A stretch of 64,000 bases of DNA from Myceligenerans pegani (GCF_014892515.1 NZ_JADBGR010000077.1:1-64000); one strand, 5' to 3'. Counted from the stretch's first letter, positions 52,000 through 61,539 are shown. The notes: generated by a model not told the origin, from the letters alone. Translations and numbers: made by a program.

Positions 52000-53052
52000 A
52001 TGAGCGATGAGAAGGCCGACCGAGAAGCGATGAGGACAGGGAGCGACGTGACACGATCTTCGACGCGGCGAGCCACGATCATGGAGGTCGCGCGCCTGGC
52101 GGGTGTCTCGCACCAGACGGTGTCGCGGTACCTGAAGTTCAACGGCGAGGGCCTCAAGCCCGTCACCCGCGAGCGGGTGGAGGCCGCGATCGACGAGCTG
52201 AACTACCGCCCGAACCTGCTGGCGCGCTCCATGCGCACCCGGACCACGGGCCGGGTCGCGGTCCTGATCCCGACGCCGGCGTTCAACCCCGCGCGCATGC
52301 TCGCCGGCGCCACCTCGGCCGCGCACGAGGCCGGCTACAGCGTCGAGGTGATCAGCCCGGAGGGCGGCGCCGCCGCGCGCACGGATCGCATCCTGGAGCT
52401 CGCGGACACGCGCCAGGTGGACGGCATCGTCTCCCTGTCCCCCGTGCACGGCGCCCGGATCGAGGAACTGGCCTCCGACATCCCCGTCGTCGTCTCGGAG
52501 GACTTCGACGACGAGATGCGCAGCATCGGCGTGCTGGCGGACGCGGCCCCGGTGACCGAGATGGTCACGCACCTCGCCGAACTCGGGCACCGGCGCTTCT
52601 TCCACGTCAGCGGTTCGGCGCAGTTCGCGTCCGCCCGCGCGCGTGCCGAGGTGTTCCGCGAGTCGGTGGAGCGCCTGAGGCTCGAGAACGTCGGCGTCCA
52701 CGAGGGCGACTGGACCGGCGAATCCGGCATCGAGGCCGTGCGCTCCCTGCCGGCCCGCGGCGCCCCGACCGCCATCATCGCGGCCAACGACCTGGTCGCG
52801 GCGGGCGTCATGCGCGGAGCCGTCGAGCGCGGCTGGGACGTCCCGGGAGACGTGAGCGTCACCGGCTGGGACAACAACCAGATCGGCCTGTTCATGACGC
52901 CGTCGCTGACGACCGTCGACGTCAACCTCGAGCAGATCGGCGCACGCGCGATGACGCGCCTCATCGCGACCCTCCGCGACGAGGAGCCACGGCTCGACGA
53001 CGAGCCCCTGAACCGGATCATCTGGCGCGAGTCGACGGCCGCGCCGCGCTGA
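52000..53052 (+). CDS. LacI family transcriptional regulator (third sugar locus)
   Basis: Up to 350 aa. The helix-turn-helix TIMEVARLAGVSHQTVSRYLKFN (about residues 26-48) and hinge ELNYRPNLLARSMRTRTTGRVAVLIP are followed by the sugar-binding domain (IIAANDLVAAGVMRGAVERGWDVPGDVSVTGWDNN). It is divergent from the importer operon and upstream of GH115. Five copies of one palindrome surround these genes. The start is uncertain: GTG at 52048 has GGGAG close upstream and would still include the whole DNA-binding domain, while the ATG at 52000 has no ribosome site. Confidence 0.9.
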   Translation: MSDEKADREAMRTGSDVTRSSTRRATIMEVARLAGVSHQTVSRYLKFNGEGLKPVTRERVEAAIDELNYRPNLLARSMRTRTTGRVAVLIPTPAFNPARMLAGATSAAHEAGYSVEVISPEGGAAARTDRILELADTRQVDGIVSLSPVHGARIEELASDIPVVVSEDFDDEMRSIGVLADAAPVTEMVTHLAELGHRRFFHVSGSAQFASARARAEVFRESVERLRLENVGVHEGDWTGESGIEAVRSLPARGAPTAIIAANDLVAAGVMRGAVERGWDVPGDVSVTGWDNNQIGLFMTPSLTTVDVNLEQIGARAMTRLIATLRDEEPRLDDEPLNRIIWRESTAAPR

Positions 53053-53108
53053 CAACCTGCGCGGGCGTTGCCCCGCGCGCGTGCCCGCACGCGCCCGATC
53101 CACCGCGA

Positions 53109-53138
53109 TTGACACAAAACGTGATCGATCACTACGCT
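53109..53138 (+). promoter_or_regulatory. Promoter with operator C for the GH115 gene
   Basis: TTGACA (53109-53114), an 18-bp spacer and TACGCT (53133-53138). The operator ACGTGATCGATCACTA (53119-53134) lies in the spacer and shares TA with the -10, exactly as at the other two promoters of this regulon. Confidence 0.75.
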
Positions 53139-53139
53139 A

Positions 53140-53155
53140 TAGTGAACGATCACAC
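53140..53155. promoter_or_regulatory. Third-locus LacI operator D
   Basis: TAGTGAACGATCACAC, immediately downstream of the GH115 -10. It is the fourth copy of the palindrome; its right end is degenerate. Its centre is 21 bp, about two helix turns, from operator C. Confidence 0.65.
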
Positions 53156-53215
53156 TTTTCCTGTCGACGACCCGTCACGGTCGCCCGCTGCGGGCGAAGC
53201 ACCTGAAAGCAGGCC

Positions 53216-56200
53216 ATGATCCCTCCTTCTTCTTCCTCGCGCGGGTACCTGATGGACGACGCCGGCGGCGGCGTGACCGTCGCCGAGCGCGGGCACGCCG
53301 TCGGAATCGCCGTCGACGGGGCCGAGACCGCCGCAGTTCACCGGGCTGCGGAGGATCTCGCGGCCGATCTCGCCACCGTCTGCGGTGCCCGCGCGACCGT
53401 CGTCGACCACCCCTCGTCCGCACGCGTCGTCGTGGGCACGCTGGGGCGATCGGCGGCCGTGGACGCCGCGGTGGCGGACGGCACCATCGACGTCGCCGCG
53501 CTGCGCGACCGCGACGGAGCACCGCGCTGGGAGGCCTTCCTCGTCACGGTGCGCGACGACGTGCTCTACCTGGTGGGATCCGACCGGCGCGGCACGATCT
53601 ACGCGATCTACGACTTCGCCGAGAGCGTCGGGGTGTCGCCGTGGCACTGGTGGGGGAAGGTGGAGCCACGACGCCGTGACCACGTCACGGTCGCCCCTGG
53701 CACGCACCACGCCGACTGGCCGTCGGTGCAGTACCGGGGCGTGTTCCTGAACGACGAGGAGGAGTTGTTCCACTGGGCGCGCGCCCACACCGGCGACGGC
53801 ACGATCGGCCCCGAGACCTACCGGCGCGTGTACGAGCTGATCCTGCGCCTCAAGGGCAACTACCTGTGGCCCGCGATGCACGTGGGCGCGTTCAACCACG
53901 ATCCGGAGAACGGCCGCCTCGCCGAGGAGATGGGCGTGGTGATCGGGACCAGCCACTGCGACATGCTGCTGCGCAGCAACGAGCACGAGTTCCGGCCGTG
54001 GGCCGCACGGCAGCCGGAGCCGGTCGAGTACGACTACTCCCTGCCGGGACGCAACCGCGAGAAGCTCCGCGAGTACTGGCGCGGCAGCGTCGAGCAGAAT
54101 CGCGACTACGAGGTCACGTGGACCGTCGGGATGCGCGGCGTGCACGACACCGGCTTCCGGACCGCGGCCATCGACGGGGACGACTCGCTCGACGACGAGC
54201 AGAAGTTCCGCGCGCGCGTCGAGCTGCTGCAGACCGTCATCGACGACCAGCGCTCCCTCCTCGGCGACGTCCTGCAGACGGATCCGGCCTCGCCTCCGCA
54301 GTTGTTCGTCCCCTACAAGGAGGTCCTGCCGCTGTACGACGCCGGCCTCCAGGTCCCCGACGACGTGACGCTGGTGTGGACCAACGACAACTTCGGCTAC
54401 ATCCGCCGGTTCCCGTCGGAGGCGGAGCGGGCACGGTCCGGCGGACACGGCCTCTACTACCACTCGTCGTACTGGTCGAACATGACCACGAGCTATCTGG
54501 CCACGTCCTCGACACCGCCGGCACTGATGAAGTCCGAACTGCGCAAGGCATGGCAGCGCGGCATCCGCACGCTGTGGGTCGACAACATCGGCGGGCTCAA
54601 GCCGCTCGAGCTCGAGACGGAGTTCTTCCTGCGCAGTGCGTGGGAGGCGGGCAAGGAGTCGCGCACCGCGGACGTCCAGGAGTTCACGGCGGCCTGGATC
54701 GACGAGAAGTTCACCGGCGGGCACGGGCGCGCCGCCGCAGCCATTTCTACCGCCTACTACCAGCTGAACAACCAGCGCAAGATCGAGCACCTCACGTCCG
54801 GCGTGTTCTCCCAGACCGCGTACGGCGACGAGTCGCAGCGGCGTCTGGATGCGCTGCGCGACCTGTTCGACCGCACGAACGACATCCTCGCGGCGCTGCC
54901 ACCGGAGCAGCGCGACGCCTTCTTCCAGCTGTTCGCGGTGAAGATCCACATGGCGTACCTCCTGAACGCCCAGTTCGCCCATGCGGATCGCAGCACCCTC
55001 GCCCACCGCCAGGGGCGACTCGCGGCCGCCGACCACCATCTCGAGGTCTCGCGCCGGTTCGACGAGTACAAGCGCGCGCTCATCCACTACTACAACCGCA
55101 CGATGTCGGACGGCGCGTGGGACGGGATGTTCACGCCCGAGGACTTCCCACCCCCGGTCATGCCGCTCCATCCCCCGGCCACGCCGGCGCTGCGCCTCGA
55201 CGACGCGCCCGGCCTCGGGGTCGCCGTGTGGGGCGACGACCTGCCCTCGCCGGCGCCCGCGCTGACGTTCTGGCCGCACGGCGTGACCGACAAGTGGATC
55301 GACGTCTTCAACACCGGCGGCGGCGAACTCGCCTGGACGATCGACGCCGATCCGTGGATCGAGGTGTCGCCCCGATCGGGCGCGACCCGCACCGAGCAGC
55401 GGATCGCCGTGCGGGTCCCCGCCCCCGCCCAGGAGGCCGGACGCTCGGGCACCGTGCGGGTCCGCCGCCCCGACACGGGCGACGAGGTGACCGTCACGGT
55501 CGCGGTCGCCTCCGCCCCGGCGCTCGAGGACGGCTTCACCGGCGCGGTCGAGGCGGACGGTTGGGTCAGCCTGGACCCGTCCCGAGCCGACGCCGTCGTC
55601 GACGGCACCGGCTCGGCGTGGGCCGTCGTGCCGCACCTGGGACGGTACGGGAACGCCGCGGTCGAGGCGCGTCGCACGACGCCCGGGGACGACGGCGAGC
55701 CCGCCCGGCTGGAGCACCGCTTCCACCTGCGCACCGCGGGCGCCCACCTCCTCGAGCTCCATCGCCTGCCCACGCTGAACGCAACGGGCACCATCCGTGT
55801 GGGCGTCGGCGTCGACGGACACTCCCCCACGGTCGTGTCGAGCCCGATCACCGACGAGCACCGCGGCGACTGGGAGCGCGGCATCCAGGACAACGTCGAG
55901 CGGCTGACCGTCCGGCTCCCCCACCTCGGCGAGGGGGCGCACGTGCTGCGCCTGCACGTGATCGACGAGGACGTGACCGTGTCGAAGCTCGTGATCTACA
56001 CCTCGGACATCAGGCCGACGGCGCTGGGCCCGGACTTCAGCGCCCACGTCACGACGGCGCAGGACGACACCACGACGCCCGTCGGTGCCACGACGCCGCG
56101 CGTGTCGCCGTCCGATCCCGCCGATCCCCGGCTGCCCGCCGTCGAGCACGCGGCACGGGAGTTCTACCGGACCGATCCCGCGGTCGTCCCGCCGCCCCCG

Positions 56201-56926
56201 CAGGTCTACGCCGGCCCCGGGTTCTGGGACGGGGACACGACGTTCCGCCGTAACCAGGTCGTGCTGCAGACGGCGCTCGGCCCCGCGCGGCACCGGACGT
56301 ACGCCGGCGGCGGCAAGGACGTGGTCGCCGGACTCGGCTCCGGCGCGGTCGCCGAGCGCGGTGGACGCGTCGCCATCGAGGCGGAGTACGTCCTCGCGCA
56401 GGACGCCGGCGCATGGACCTCTCCCGCCGACGACCCGCACGAGCTCACGTGGACGCACACACAGGCCGAGACAGACGGCCGTACCGGCCTGGCGATGCAC
56501 GTCGTGCCGCGCGGCCTGCGGTGGGAGGATCCGGAGACGGCGCCCGGCATGCACTTCGCGCTCGACGTCGCGACGCCCGGCCGCTACCACGTCTGGCTGC
56601 TCGTGAAGTACGACGACCGCACCGACGACGCCTGCCTCATCGCGCTCGACGGCGCCGTGCAACCGGCGTCCGAGCAGTTCTCCGGTGGGGAGATGTGCAC
56701 CTACGGCACCCGGCAGGTCTGGCTGTGGGCGCTGGTCTCCGATCTGGAGATCACCGCGGGCCGCCACATCCTGTCGGTGCTCGCGCGCAAGTCGGGGCTG
56801 CGCGTCGATCGCCTCTACCTCACCACCGGCGACGAACTGCCGCCGATCGACGCGGGGTGGCGGCCGAGCCCTCGCACCGCGAGCACCCACACCGCACTCG
56901 ACGCCGACGCGGCCGTCGTCCGGTAG
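53216..56926 (+). CDS. GH115 alpha-glucuronidase
   Basis: A 1236-aa enzyme with no signal peptide. GH115 features in order: a small N-terminal alpha/beta domain, SPWHWWGKVEP near residue 141, WPSVQYRGVFLNDEEELFHW, LKGNYLWPAMHVGAFNHDPEN near 217 and VWTNDNFGYIRRFP. C-terminal beta-sandwich domains begin after about residue 700. Family members remove (4-O-methyl-)glucuronic acid from xylan or, in some branches, from arabinogalactan. It acts inside the cell on imported oligosaccharides. It is longer than most described GH115 proteins (about 800-1000 aa) because of an extra C-terminal sandwich after about 1020. Confidence 0.9.
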   Translation: MIPPSSSSRGYLMDDAGGGVTVAERGHAVGIAVDGAETAAVHRAAEDLAADLATVCGARATVVDHPSSARVVVGTLGRSAAVDAAVADGTIDVAALRDRDGAPRWEAFLVTVRDDVLYLVGSDRRGTIYAIYDFAESVGVSPWHWWGKVEPRRRDHVTVAPGTHHADWPSVQYRGVFLNDEEELFHWARAHTGDGTIGPETYRRVYELILRLKGNYLWPAMHVGAFNHDPENGRLAEEMGVVIGTSHCDMLLRSNEHEFRPWAARQPEPVEYDYSLPGRNREKLREYWRGSVEQNRDYEVTWTVGMRGVHDTGFRTAAIDGDDSLDDEQKFRARVELLQTVIDDQRSLLGDVLQTDPASPPQLFVPYKEVLPLYDAGLQVPDDVTLVWTNDNFGYIRRFPSEAERARSGGHGLYYHSSYWSNMTTSYLATSSTPPALMKSELRKAWQRGIRTLWVDNIGGLKPLELETEFFLRSAWEAGKESRTADVQEFTAAWIDEKFTGGHGRAAAAISTAYYQLNNQRKIEHLTSGVFSQTAYGDESQRRLDALRDLFDRTNDILAALPPEQRDAFFQLFAVKIHMAYLLNAQFAHADRSTLAHRQGRLAAADHHLEVSRRFDEYKRALIHYYNRTMSDGAWDGMFTPEDFPPPVMPLHPPATPALRLDDAPGLGVAVWGDDLPSPAPALTFWPHGVTDKWIDVFNTGGGELAWTIDADPWIEVSPRSGATRTEQRIAVRVPAPAQEAGRSGTVRVRRPDTGDEVTVTVAVASAPALEDGFTGAVEADGWVSLDPSRADAVVDGTGSAWAVVPHLGRYGNAAVEARRTTPGDDGEPARLEHRFHLRTAGAHLLELHRLPTLNATGTIRVGVGVDGHSPTVVSSPITDEHRGDWERGIQDNVERLTVRLPHLGEGAHVLRLHVIDEDVTVSKLVIYTSDIRPTALGPDFSAHVTTAQDDTTTPVGATTPRVSPSDPADPRLPAVEHAAREFYRTDPAVVPPPPQVYAGPGFWDGDTTFRRNQVVLQTALGPARHRTYAGGGKDVVAGLGSGAVAERGGRVAIEAEYVLAQDAGAWTSPADDPHELTWTHTQAETDGRTGLAMHVVPRGLRWEDPETAPGMHFALDVATPGRYHVWLLVKYDDRTDDACLIALDGAVQPASEQFSGGEMCTYGTRQVWLWALVSDLEITAGRHILSVLARKSGLRVDRLYLTTGDELPPIDAGWRPSPRTASTHTALDADAAVVR

Positions 56927-56951
56927 GCGCGTGGCCACCGTCCGGTAGGCG
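56917..56951. repeat. 13-bp direct repeat around the GH115 stop codon
   Basis: CGTCCGGTAGGCG occurs at 56917-56929, including the TAG stop, and again at 56939-56951, a 22-bp period. It looks like a small duplication of the end of the gene. Confidence 0.75.
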
Positions 56952-56952
56952 G

Positions 56953-56992
56953 GTGAGCCGCCCGCGCGCAGGTTCACGCGCGGGCGGCTCAC
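56953..56992. terminator. Perfect bidirectional hairpin terminator
   Basis: A perfect 16-bp stem (56953-56968 starting GTGAGCCGCC, with 56977-56992) and an 8-nt loop between the convergent GH115 and multimodular genes. It can terminate both. Confidence 0.8.
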
Positions 56993-57007
56993 TCGTGGCG
57001 CGGAGCG

Positions 57008-60000
57008 TCAGCAGGGCCTGGCGGAGTGCGGGAGCCCGCGGGCGACCGGACGCGCGTCGCCGGCCGCCGCCGGGAGCATCAGCGTCCCGTCGGTGCAGCG
57101 AGCACCGACAGGAGCGTCGGCGCCGGGAGCGTCGGCGCCGTCCTCCGCTTCCGCCGACGCGGCGACGTCGAGGAGCGCCTGCGACACGATCGGCGCGTAG
57201 AACTCCTCGATCGCGGGGAAGTTGGGATGGGTTCCGCTGGGGCGGTTCCCGGAGTCCCACGATCCGGTGGTCTCGGCCGTTCCCGGCAGGCCGTTGTCGG
57301 GCTGGAGGGAGTCGAAGGAGTAGGTGACGCGCATGTCGTCGTCGGTCGTGTCCAGCCCGCTCGTGTACACGTCGGCCACGGGGACGTCCCACTTGGCGAG
57401 GATCTCCAGCTCGAGGTCTCGCAACGTCTCCTGGACCGCGACGTCGCGGGCGCCGAGCTTGGCGACGGCGAGGTAGACGACGTCGGCCGTCGGGTACTTG
57501 GCCTTCAGCCGGGCGATGAGGTCCTCGAAGGCTCCCGCGAACGTGGTGGTGTCGAACGGGCCGTCGAAGCCCTCGGTGACCGTGCCGAGCTTGTCGAGCG
57601 TCTCGGGGTACGCGTCGTTGGTGCCGCCGTCGAAGAGGACGTAGTCGGGGTCCTCGCTCGGCGCCGCCTGCACCTGGGCCGCGATGTCGTTGGCGTCGTC
57701 GATCACCGAGGCACCGTTGACGGCGAACTTGCGGACCGTCATCTGCTCCTGATCGGCGACGAACTCACCGACCCCGGCACGGCGGTACATGTGTCCCGCG
57801 ATGATGCTGTCGCCGAACGTGTACATCGTGGATCCGCTCAGTGCCGCCGGGGTCGCATCCCCGCGGCCGCGGATGACCAGGTCGTCGACCTCCTGGGCGT
57901 TCGTCGTCGTCCGGTACGCGCTCGTCGCGACGATCCGGTGCAGTTGCGCCGCACGGAGGGGCACGCCGGTGTTCTCGACGAGCGTCGCCGAGCCGTCCGA
58001 GATCCGGTAGCTCACCGTGCCCGCGGCGAAGTCGGCCCGCACACGTACCTGGTACGTGTGACCGACGGTCAGCGGCACGGACCGCCAGGTGGGTTCGACC
58101 GCGTACTTCGAGCTCGTGGAGTCGGAGTCGGTCGAGGTGGTCGAGTACCGCAGCTCCCGCGTGCCGTCCGTCTTCGTCGCGCCCTGCAGGGCGAAGACGA
58201 GGCGGCCGTAGCGATCGCGGAACTCGAGTCCGCCCTTGGAGTTCGACTCGCCGTGGTACGACCAGTCGAACGAGACGTCGGCCAGCGAGTCGCGCGCGAC
58301 CACGGGAGCGAACTTCTTCACGGCGACGCCCTCGTTCGACAGACCGTTGGTGAGGCGTAGCACGCCGTCGGCGATCGCCGCGTCACGATCGAAGCCGAAG
58401 GCGGGCACGGCCGCCGGGGAGTCGAACGACTCCGACAGCAGCACGGTGGTCGCCTCGGTCGCCTCGGCCACCTCGCGCAGCGTGATCACGTCCACGCCCA
58501 GACCGTAGCCGCTGCTCGCCGGGTTCTTGCCGGCCACCGTGTACCGGAGGGTGATCGGGCCGGGCTCGGCCACGGTGATCGTGCCGGCCGTGACCGACGG
58601 GAACGCCGCGGTCTCGGCGTACAGGTCGTAGGGCTCCCCCAGGTCGACGCCGTCGACGGAGGCCTGCGCGATGCCGCGGATGCTCGCCGTCCGGTACGTG
58701 GTGCGCAGCTCGTAGGTCCCCGCCCGGGGCACGTCGAGGGTGTACTCGATGTAGTCGCCGACGGCGGTCGCGAGCAGCTTGTTCCAGGCGCCGCCCGACG
58801 CGCCGTCGTCCCACGTCTCGATCGGCTGGTTGGCGACCGGGCTCGACGACTCGGCCTCGAAGCGGTACTCGGCCACGGCCGGCGGGATGTCGGAGGTGGT
58901 CAGCACCCGTGCGACGTCGCCCGCCGGGACGGTGACGACGAGGTCGTCGCCGTCCGTGGAGGTCACGGCGTCGCCCAGCTTCGTCCAGGTGTTGTCCGTC
59001 CGGGCGTTGCCGGTCGTGACGTCCCCGTCGCTCGCGTCGGCGTCATAGGTGCCGAGCTCGACGCTCGCGACGTCGCCGGCGAGGCCGGACAGGCGGAACG
59101 TCGTCTCCTCGGTCGTGCCCAGGGCGACCTCGTCGGCCGCGCGCTCGATGGCGAAGCCGCGGGAGTTCGTGTCGAAGCCGTCCGGATCGCTGACGACGGC
59201 GTAGGAGATGTTCACCGACCGGATCGACTGCTCGACCTCCTCGCCCTGCGGGGCCACGCCCTTCGGGTCGAAGAACTTCAGCGTCGAGCCGCCGACCGCG
59301 TCCGTGTTCCGGGTCGCGAGGTCGTAGCCGACCTTGTTGTAGAGGTTGTTGACGAGAGCGACGCGTGCGATCTTCTGCGCGAAGGTCATCGTTCCCGGCG
59401 TCCCGTCGCCCGTTCTCGCGTCGGCGGGCCGGTCGGTCCGGCCGCAGGCGTCGTCCGGGTTGAACGAGTCGTAGAGGCCGTCACCGTCGAACGAGCACGC
59501 GTTGTAGCCGTTGTGGAGGGCTCCCCCGGCGACCGTCGCGAACTTCTTCTCCGCGGCGTACGTGTTGTTCATACCGTCCTCCATGACGACGGGGAGGTTC
59601 TCCCCCTTGTCGATGTTGAACGGGTGCCGCCCGTTGCCGATGTTGTACATGCGCTCCACGGAGACGTTGTACGTGTCGATGCCGACGGAGTCGAGGTACG
59701 TGCCCACGTCGGGGTTCGCTCGCATCGCCTCGTTGATGTCCACCATGTACGTCGGGGCGTTCTGCTGGTGGTTCACCCGGGTCCACACCGGCAGCGAGCT
59801 CTCCTTGACGCGCCTGCTGAGGTAGTCGTTGTAGTACCAGGTCTGGTACTTGCGGAACTCGGTGTCGCTGGTCACGAGATACCCACCGTGGTCGGCATCC
59901 CCCTCGGTACGCCAGAGGTCGCGCTGCGCGAGCGAGATCGGTGAGCGGGAGATGCTGTCGGTCGCGAGCCCGTCGTCGTTGTCCGGCCACTTGATCGGCG

Positions 60001-61441
60001 TCCCGTTGAGCCTGCCGTTGTGCGGCTCGTTCTGGGTCTGTACCCCGATCAGCGTGTCGCCGATGTTCTCACCGTTCTCGTCGGTGAGGCCGGCGGTGTG
60101 CTCCACGATGGCGTGGAGCATGTCGCCCTCCTTCTCCATGAGCCCCCGGTCCGCGCGGTCGCCGAGGAACGTGTACATCGAGTTCGGATCGCCGATCTTC
60201 TTCTCGAAGAGCGGCGTCCCGATCGAGCCGTTGTAGAGCACGTTCTCGGGGTCCTGGTCCACGGTGGTCATCTGGTAGTCGTGGAACACGTAGAACGGCA
60301 CGCGGTAGTCGGAGGCCCATCCGGTGGAGTCCGAGCCGAACCAGATCACCTCGAACTTCAGCCCGTACTTCTCGGCGTAGCGCACGAGCTTGTCGTAGTA
60401 GGTCCAGTCGATGTTCTCCAGCCTCGCGTCCGAGAAGAACATGCGGGGCCGGAGCGGCTGCTTGAGCCAGCGGCTGTTGGTGTCGCTGTCGTCCCGCGTC
60501 GACGCCGCCGTCTCGAAGGACACCGTCTCGGCGGCGACCGCGGCCTTGTCGGTGCGCTCCGGCGGCGTCGAGGAGGCGACGAGGAAGCTCACGCTCTGCT
60601 CGCCGGCGGCGTGAGCCTGCGCGACATGGTCGGTCACGTCGAGGTCGTAGAAGTACGTCCGCTTGACCCGGTCCCACTTCGGCGTCACCGAGGTGGGCTC
60701 GATGACCGAGCCGTCCGCCGCCTCCAGCTCCGTGCCGTCGTAGGTGATCTCGCCGAGGCCGGCGTCGTCCCAGGTGAGGTCCTCGACGTTCCGGTCGGAA
60801 GGTACAGCGTACAGATTCAGGTAGTGGCTGTAGTACATCCCGCCCGTCCCTGGGAACTCTCCCTGACGCGGGTCGGAGCTGTTCACGTACAGCCGGATCT
60901 TCGACCCGTCCACGTTCTCGACCTCGTCCGGGATGTCGAACCGCACGTAGCCGAGCTGCTGCGCCGAGGCGTCGTCCTCGACCCAGCCGGTCTGGAACGT
61001 CGTCAGGTCGGCCGGCGAACCGTCCGCCGAGATCGTGGCCGTCTGCGTCTGCTCCGGAGTCGTCACCTTGTCCTTCTGCAGGTCGGACCACAGCACCTGG
61101 ACGTTGACGGTGTTGTATCCGTCCTCGGCCACCTGCTTGAAGATCTGCTCGAGGCTCCGCTTCTGCGGGTCGGACGGATCGTGCTCCTCGATGGGCACGT
61201 CCGCCCGGTAGCCGATCTGGGTCAGCAGCTTGTCGGCGCGCAGCTGGATGCCGCTGTACCAGAAGGGTTCTCCGTCGACCAGCAGCACCTGGTCGCGGTC
61301 GAAGCCGCTGCCCGCCGACTTCAGCGCCACCTCGGCGTGAGCCCGCCCGTCCTGCGCCGCCGCCGGGGCTACGACCCCGCCGGCCATCGCCAGCACCACG
61401 GCGCCTACGGCCACGGCACTGCCCGTCGCTTTCGTTCTCAT
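57008..61441 (-). CDS. Secreted multimodular enzyme: clan GH-A-like barrel, CBM and SGNH esterase
   Basis: A 1477-aa secreted protein. Domains in order: signal peptide (1 to about 29); start of a GH35/GH42-like barrel (about 50-120); an inserted beta-sandwich (about 130-330, resembling DNRLRE/CBM96 domains, with YVRFDIPDEV and KIRLYVNSSD); the rest of the barrel with likely acid/base Glu472 in QNEPHN and nucleophile Glu621 in VMEDGM; a CBM35/CBM6-like domain (about 858-988); a LamG-like sandwich (about 999-1194); and an SGNH hydrolase with Ser1212 in FGDS, GGTND and His1405 in GTHPNF. It therefore joins a glycosidase with a likely carbohydrate esterase. The ATG at 61441 has GAGGGAGC upstream. 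Its promoter carries operator E. Confidence 0.82.
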   Translation of the reverse strand: MRTKATGSAVAVGAVVLAMAGGVVAPAAAQDGRAHAEVALKSAGSGFDRDQVLLVDGEPFWYSGIQLRADKLLTQIGYRADVPIEEHDPSDPQKRSLEQIFKQVAEDGYNTVNVQVLWSDLQKDKVTTPEQTQTATISADGSPADLTTFQTGWVEDDASAQQLGYVRFDIPDEVENVDGSKIRLYVNSSDPRQGEFPGTGGMYYSHYLNLYAVPSDRNVEDLTWDDAGLGEITYDGTELEAADGSVIEPTSVTPKWDRVKRTYFYDLDVTDHVAQAHAAGEQSVSFLVASSTPPERTDKAAVAAETVSFETAASTRDDSDTNSRWLKQPLRPRMFFSDARLENIDWTYYDKLVRYAEKYGLKFEVIWFGSDSTGWASDYRVPFYVFHDYQMTTVDQDPENVLYNGSIGTPLFEKKIGDPNSMYTFLGDRADRGLMEKEGDMLHAIVEHTAGLTDENGENIGDTLIGVQTQNEPHNGRLNGTPIKWPDNDDGLATDSISRSPISLAQRDLWRTEGDADHGGYLVTSDTEFRKYQTWYYNDYLSRRVKESSLPVWTRVNHQQNAPTYMVDINEAMRANPDVGTYLDSVGIDTYNVSVERMYNIGNGRHPFNIDKGENLPVVMEDGMNNTYAAEKKFATVAGGALHNGYNACSFDGDGLYDSFNPDDACGRTDRPADARTGDGTPGTMTFAQKIARVALVNNLYNKVGYDLATRNTDAVGGSTLKFFDPKGVAPQGEEVEQSIRSVNISYAVVSDPDGFDTNSRGFAIERAADEVALGTTEETTFRLSGLAGDVASVELGTYDADASDGDVTTGNARTDNTWTKLGDAVTSTDGDDLVVTVPAGDVARVLTTSDIPPAVAEYRFEAESSSPVANQPIETWDDGASGGAWNKLLATAVGDYIEYTLDVPRAGTYELRTTYRTASIRGIAQASVDGVDLGEPYDLYAETAAFPSVTAGTITVAEPGPITLRYTVAGKNPASSGYGLGVDVITLREVAEATEATTVLLSESFDSPAAVPAFGFDRDAAIADGVLRLTNGLSNEGVAVKKFAPVVARDSLADVSFDWSYHGESNSKGGLEFRDRYGRLVFALQGATKTDGTRELRYSTTSTDSDSTSSKYAVEPTWRSVPLTVGHTYQVRVRADFAAGTVSYRISDGSATLVENTGVPLRAAQLHRIVATSAYRTTTNAQEVDDLVIRGRGDATPAALSGSTMYTFGDSIIAGHMYRRAGVGEFVADQEQMTVRKFAVNGASVIDDANDIAAQVQAAPSEDPDYVLFDGGTNDAYPETLDKLGTVTEGFDGPFDTTTFAGAFEDLIARLKAKYPTADVVYLAVAKLGARDVAVQETLRDLELEILAKWDVPVADVYTSGLDTTDDDMRVTYSFDSLQPDNGLPGTAETTGSWDSGNRPSGTHPNFPAIEEFYAPIVSQALLDVAASAEAEDGADAPGADAPVGARCTDGTLMLPAAAGDARPVARGLPHSARPC

Positions 61442-61509
61442 GCTCGTGCTCCCTCGCACCTCATGGATGGACGACGCGAATGTGAACGTTCATGATTTGC
61501 GCTGCAGCG

Positions 61510-61539
61510 AGATTAGTGATCGATCACCATTGCTGTCAA
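61510..61539 (-). promoter_or_regulatory. Promoter with operator E for the multimodular enzyme
   Basis: On the minus strand TTGACA (61539-61534), an 18-bp spacer and TAATCT (61515-61510). The operator (plus strand TAGTGATCGATCACCA, 61514-61529) fills the spacer and shares TA with the -10. The gene lies about 9 kb from the LacI gene but has the same promoter plan. Confidence 0.78.

Noticed and set aside
53150-56992. A 1280-codon minus-strand open frame opposite GH115.
   Set aside because: Antisense shadow of GH115 with Val/Gly/Arg-rich composition. The GH115 frame has full family motifs plus promoter and operators.
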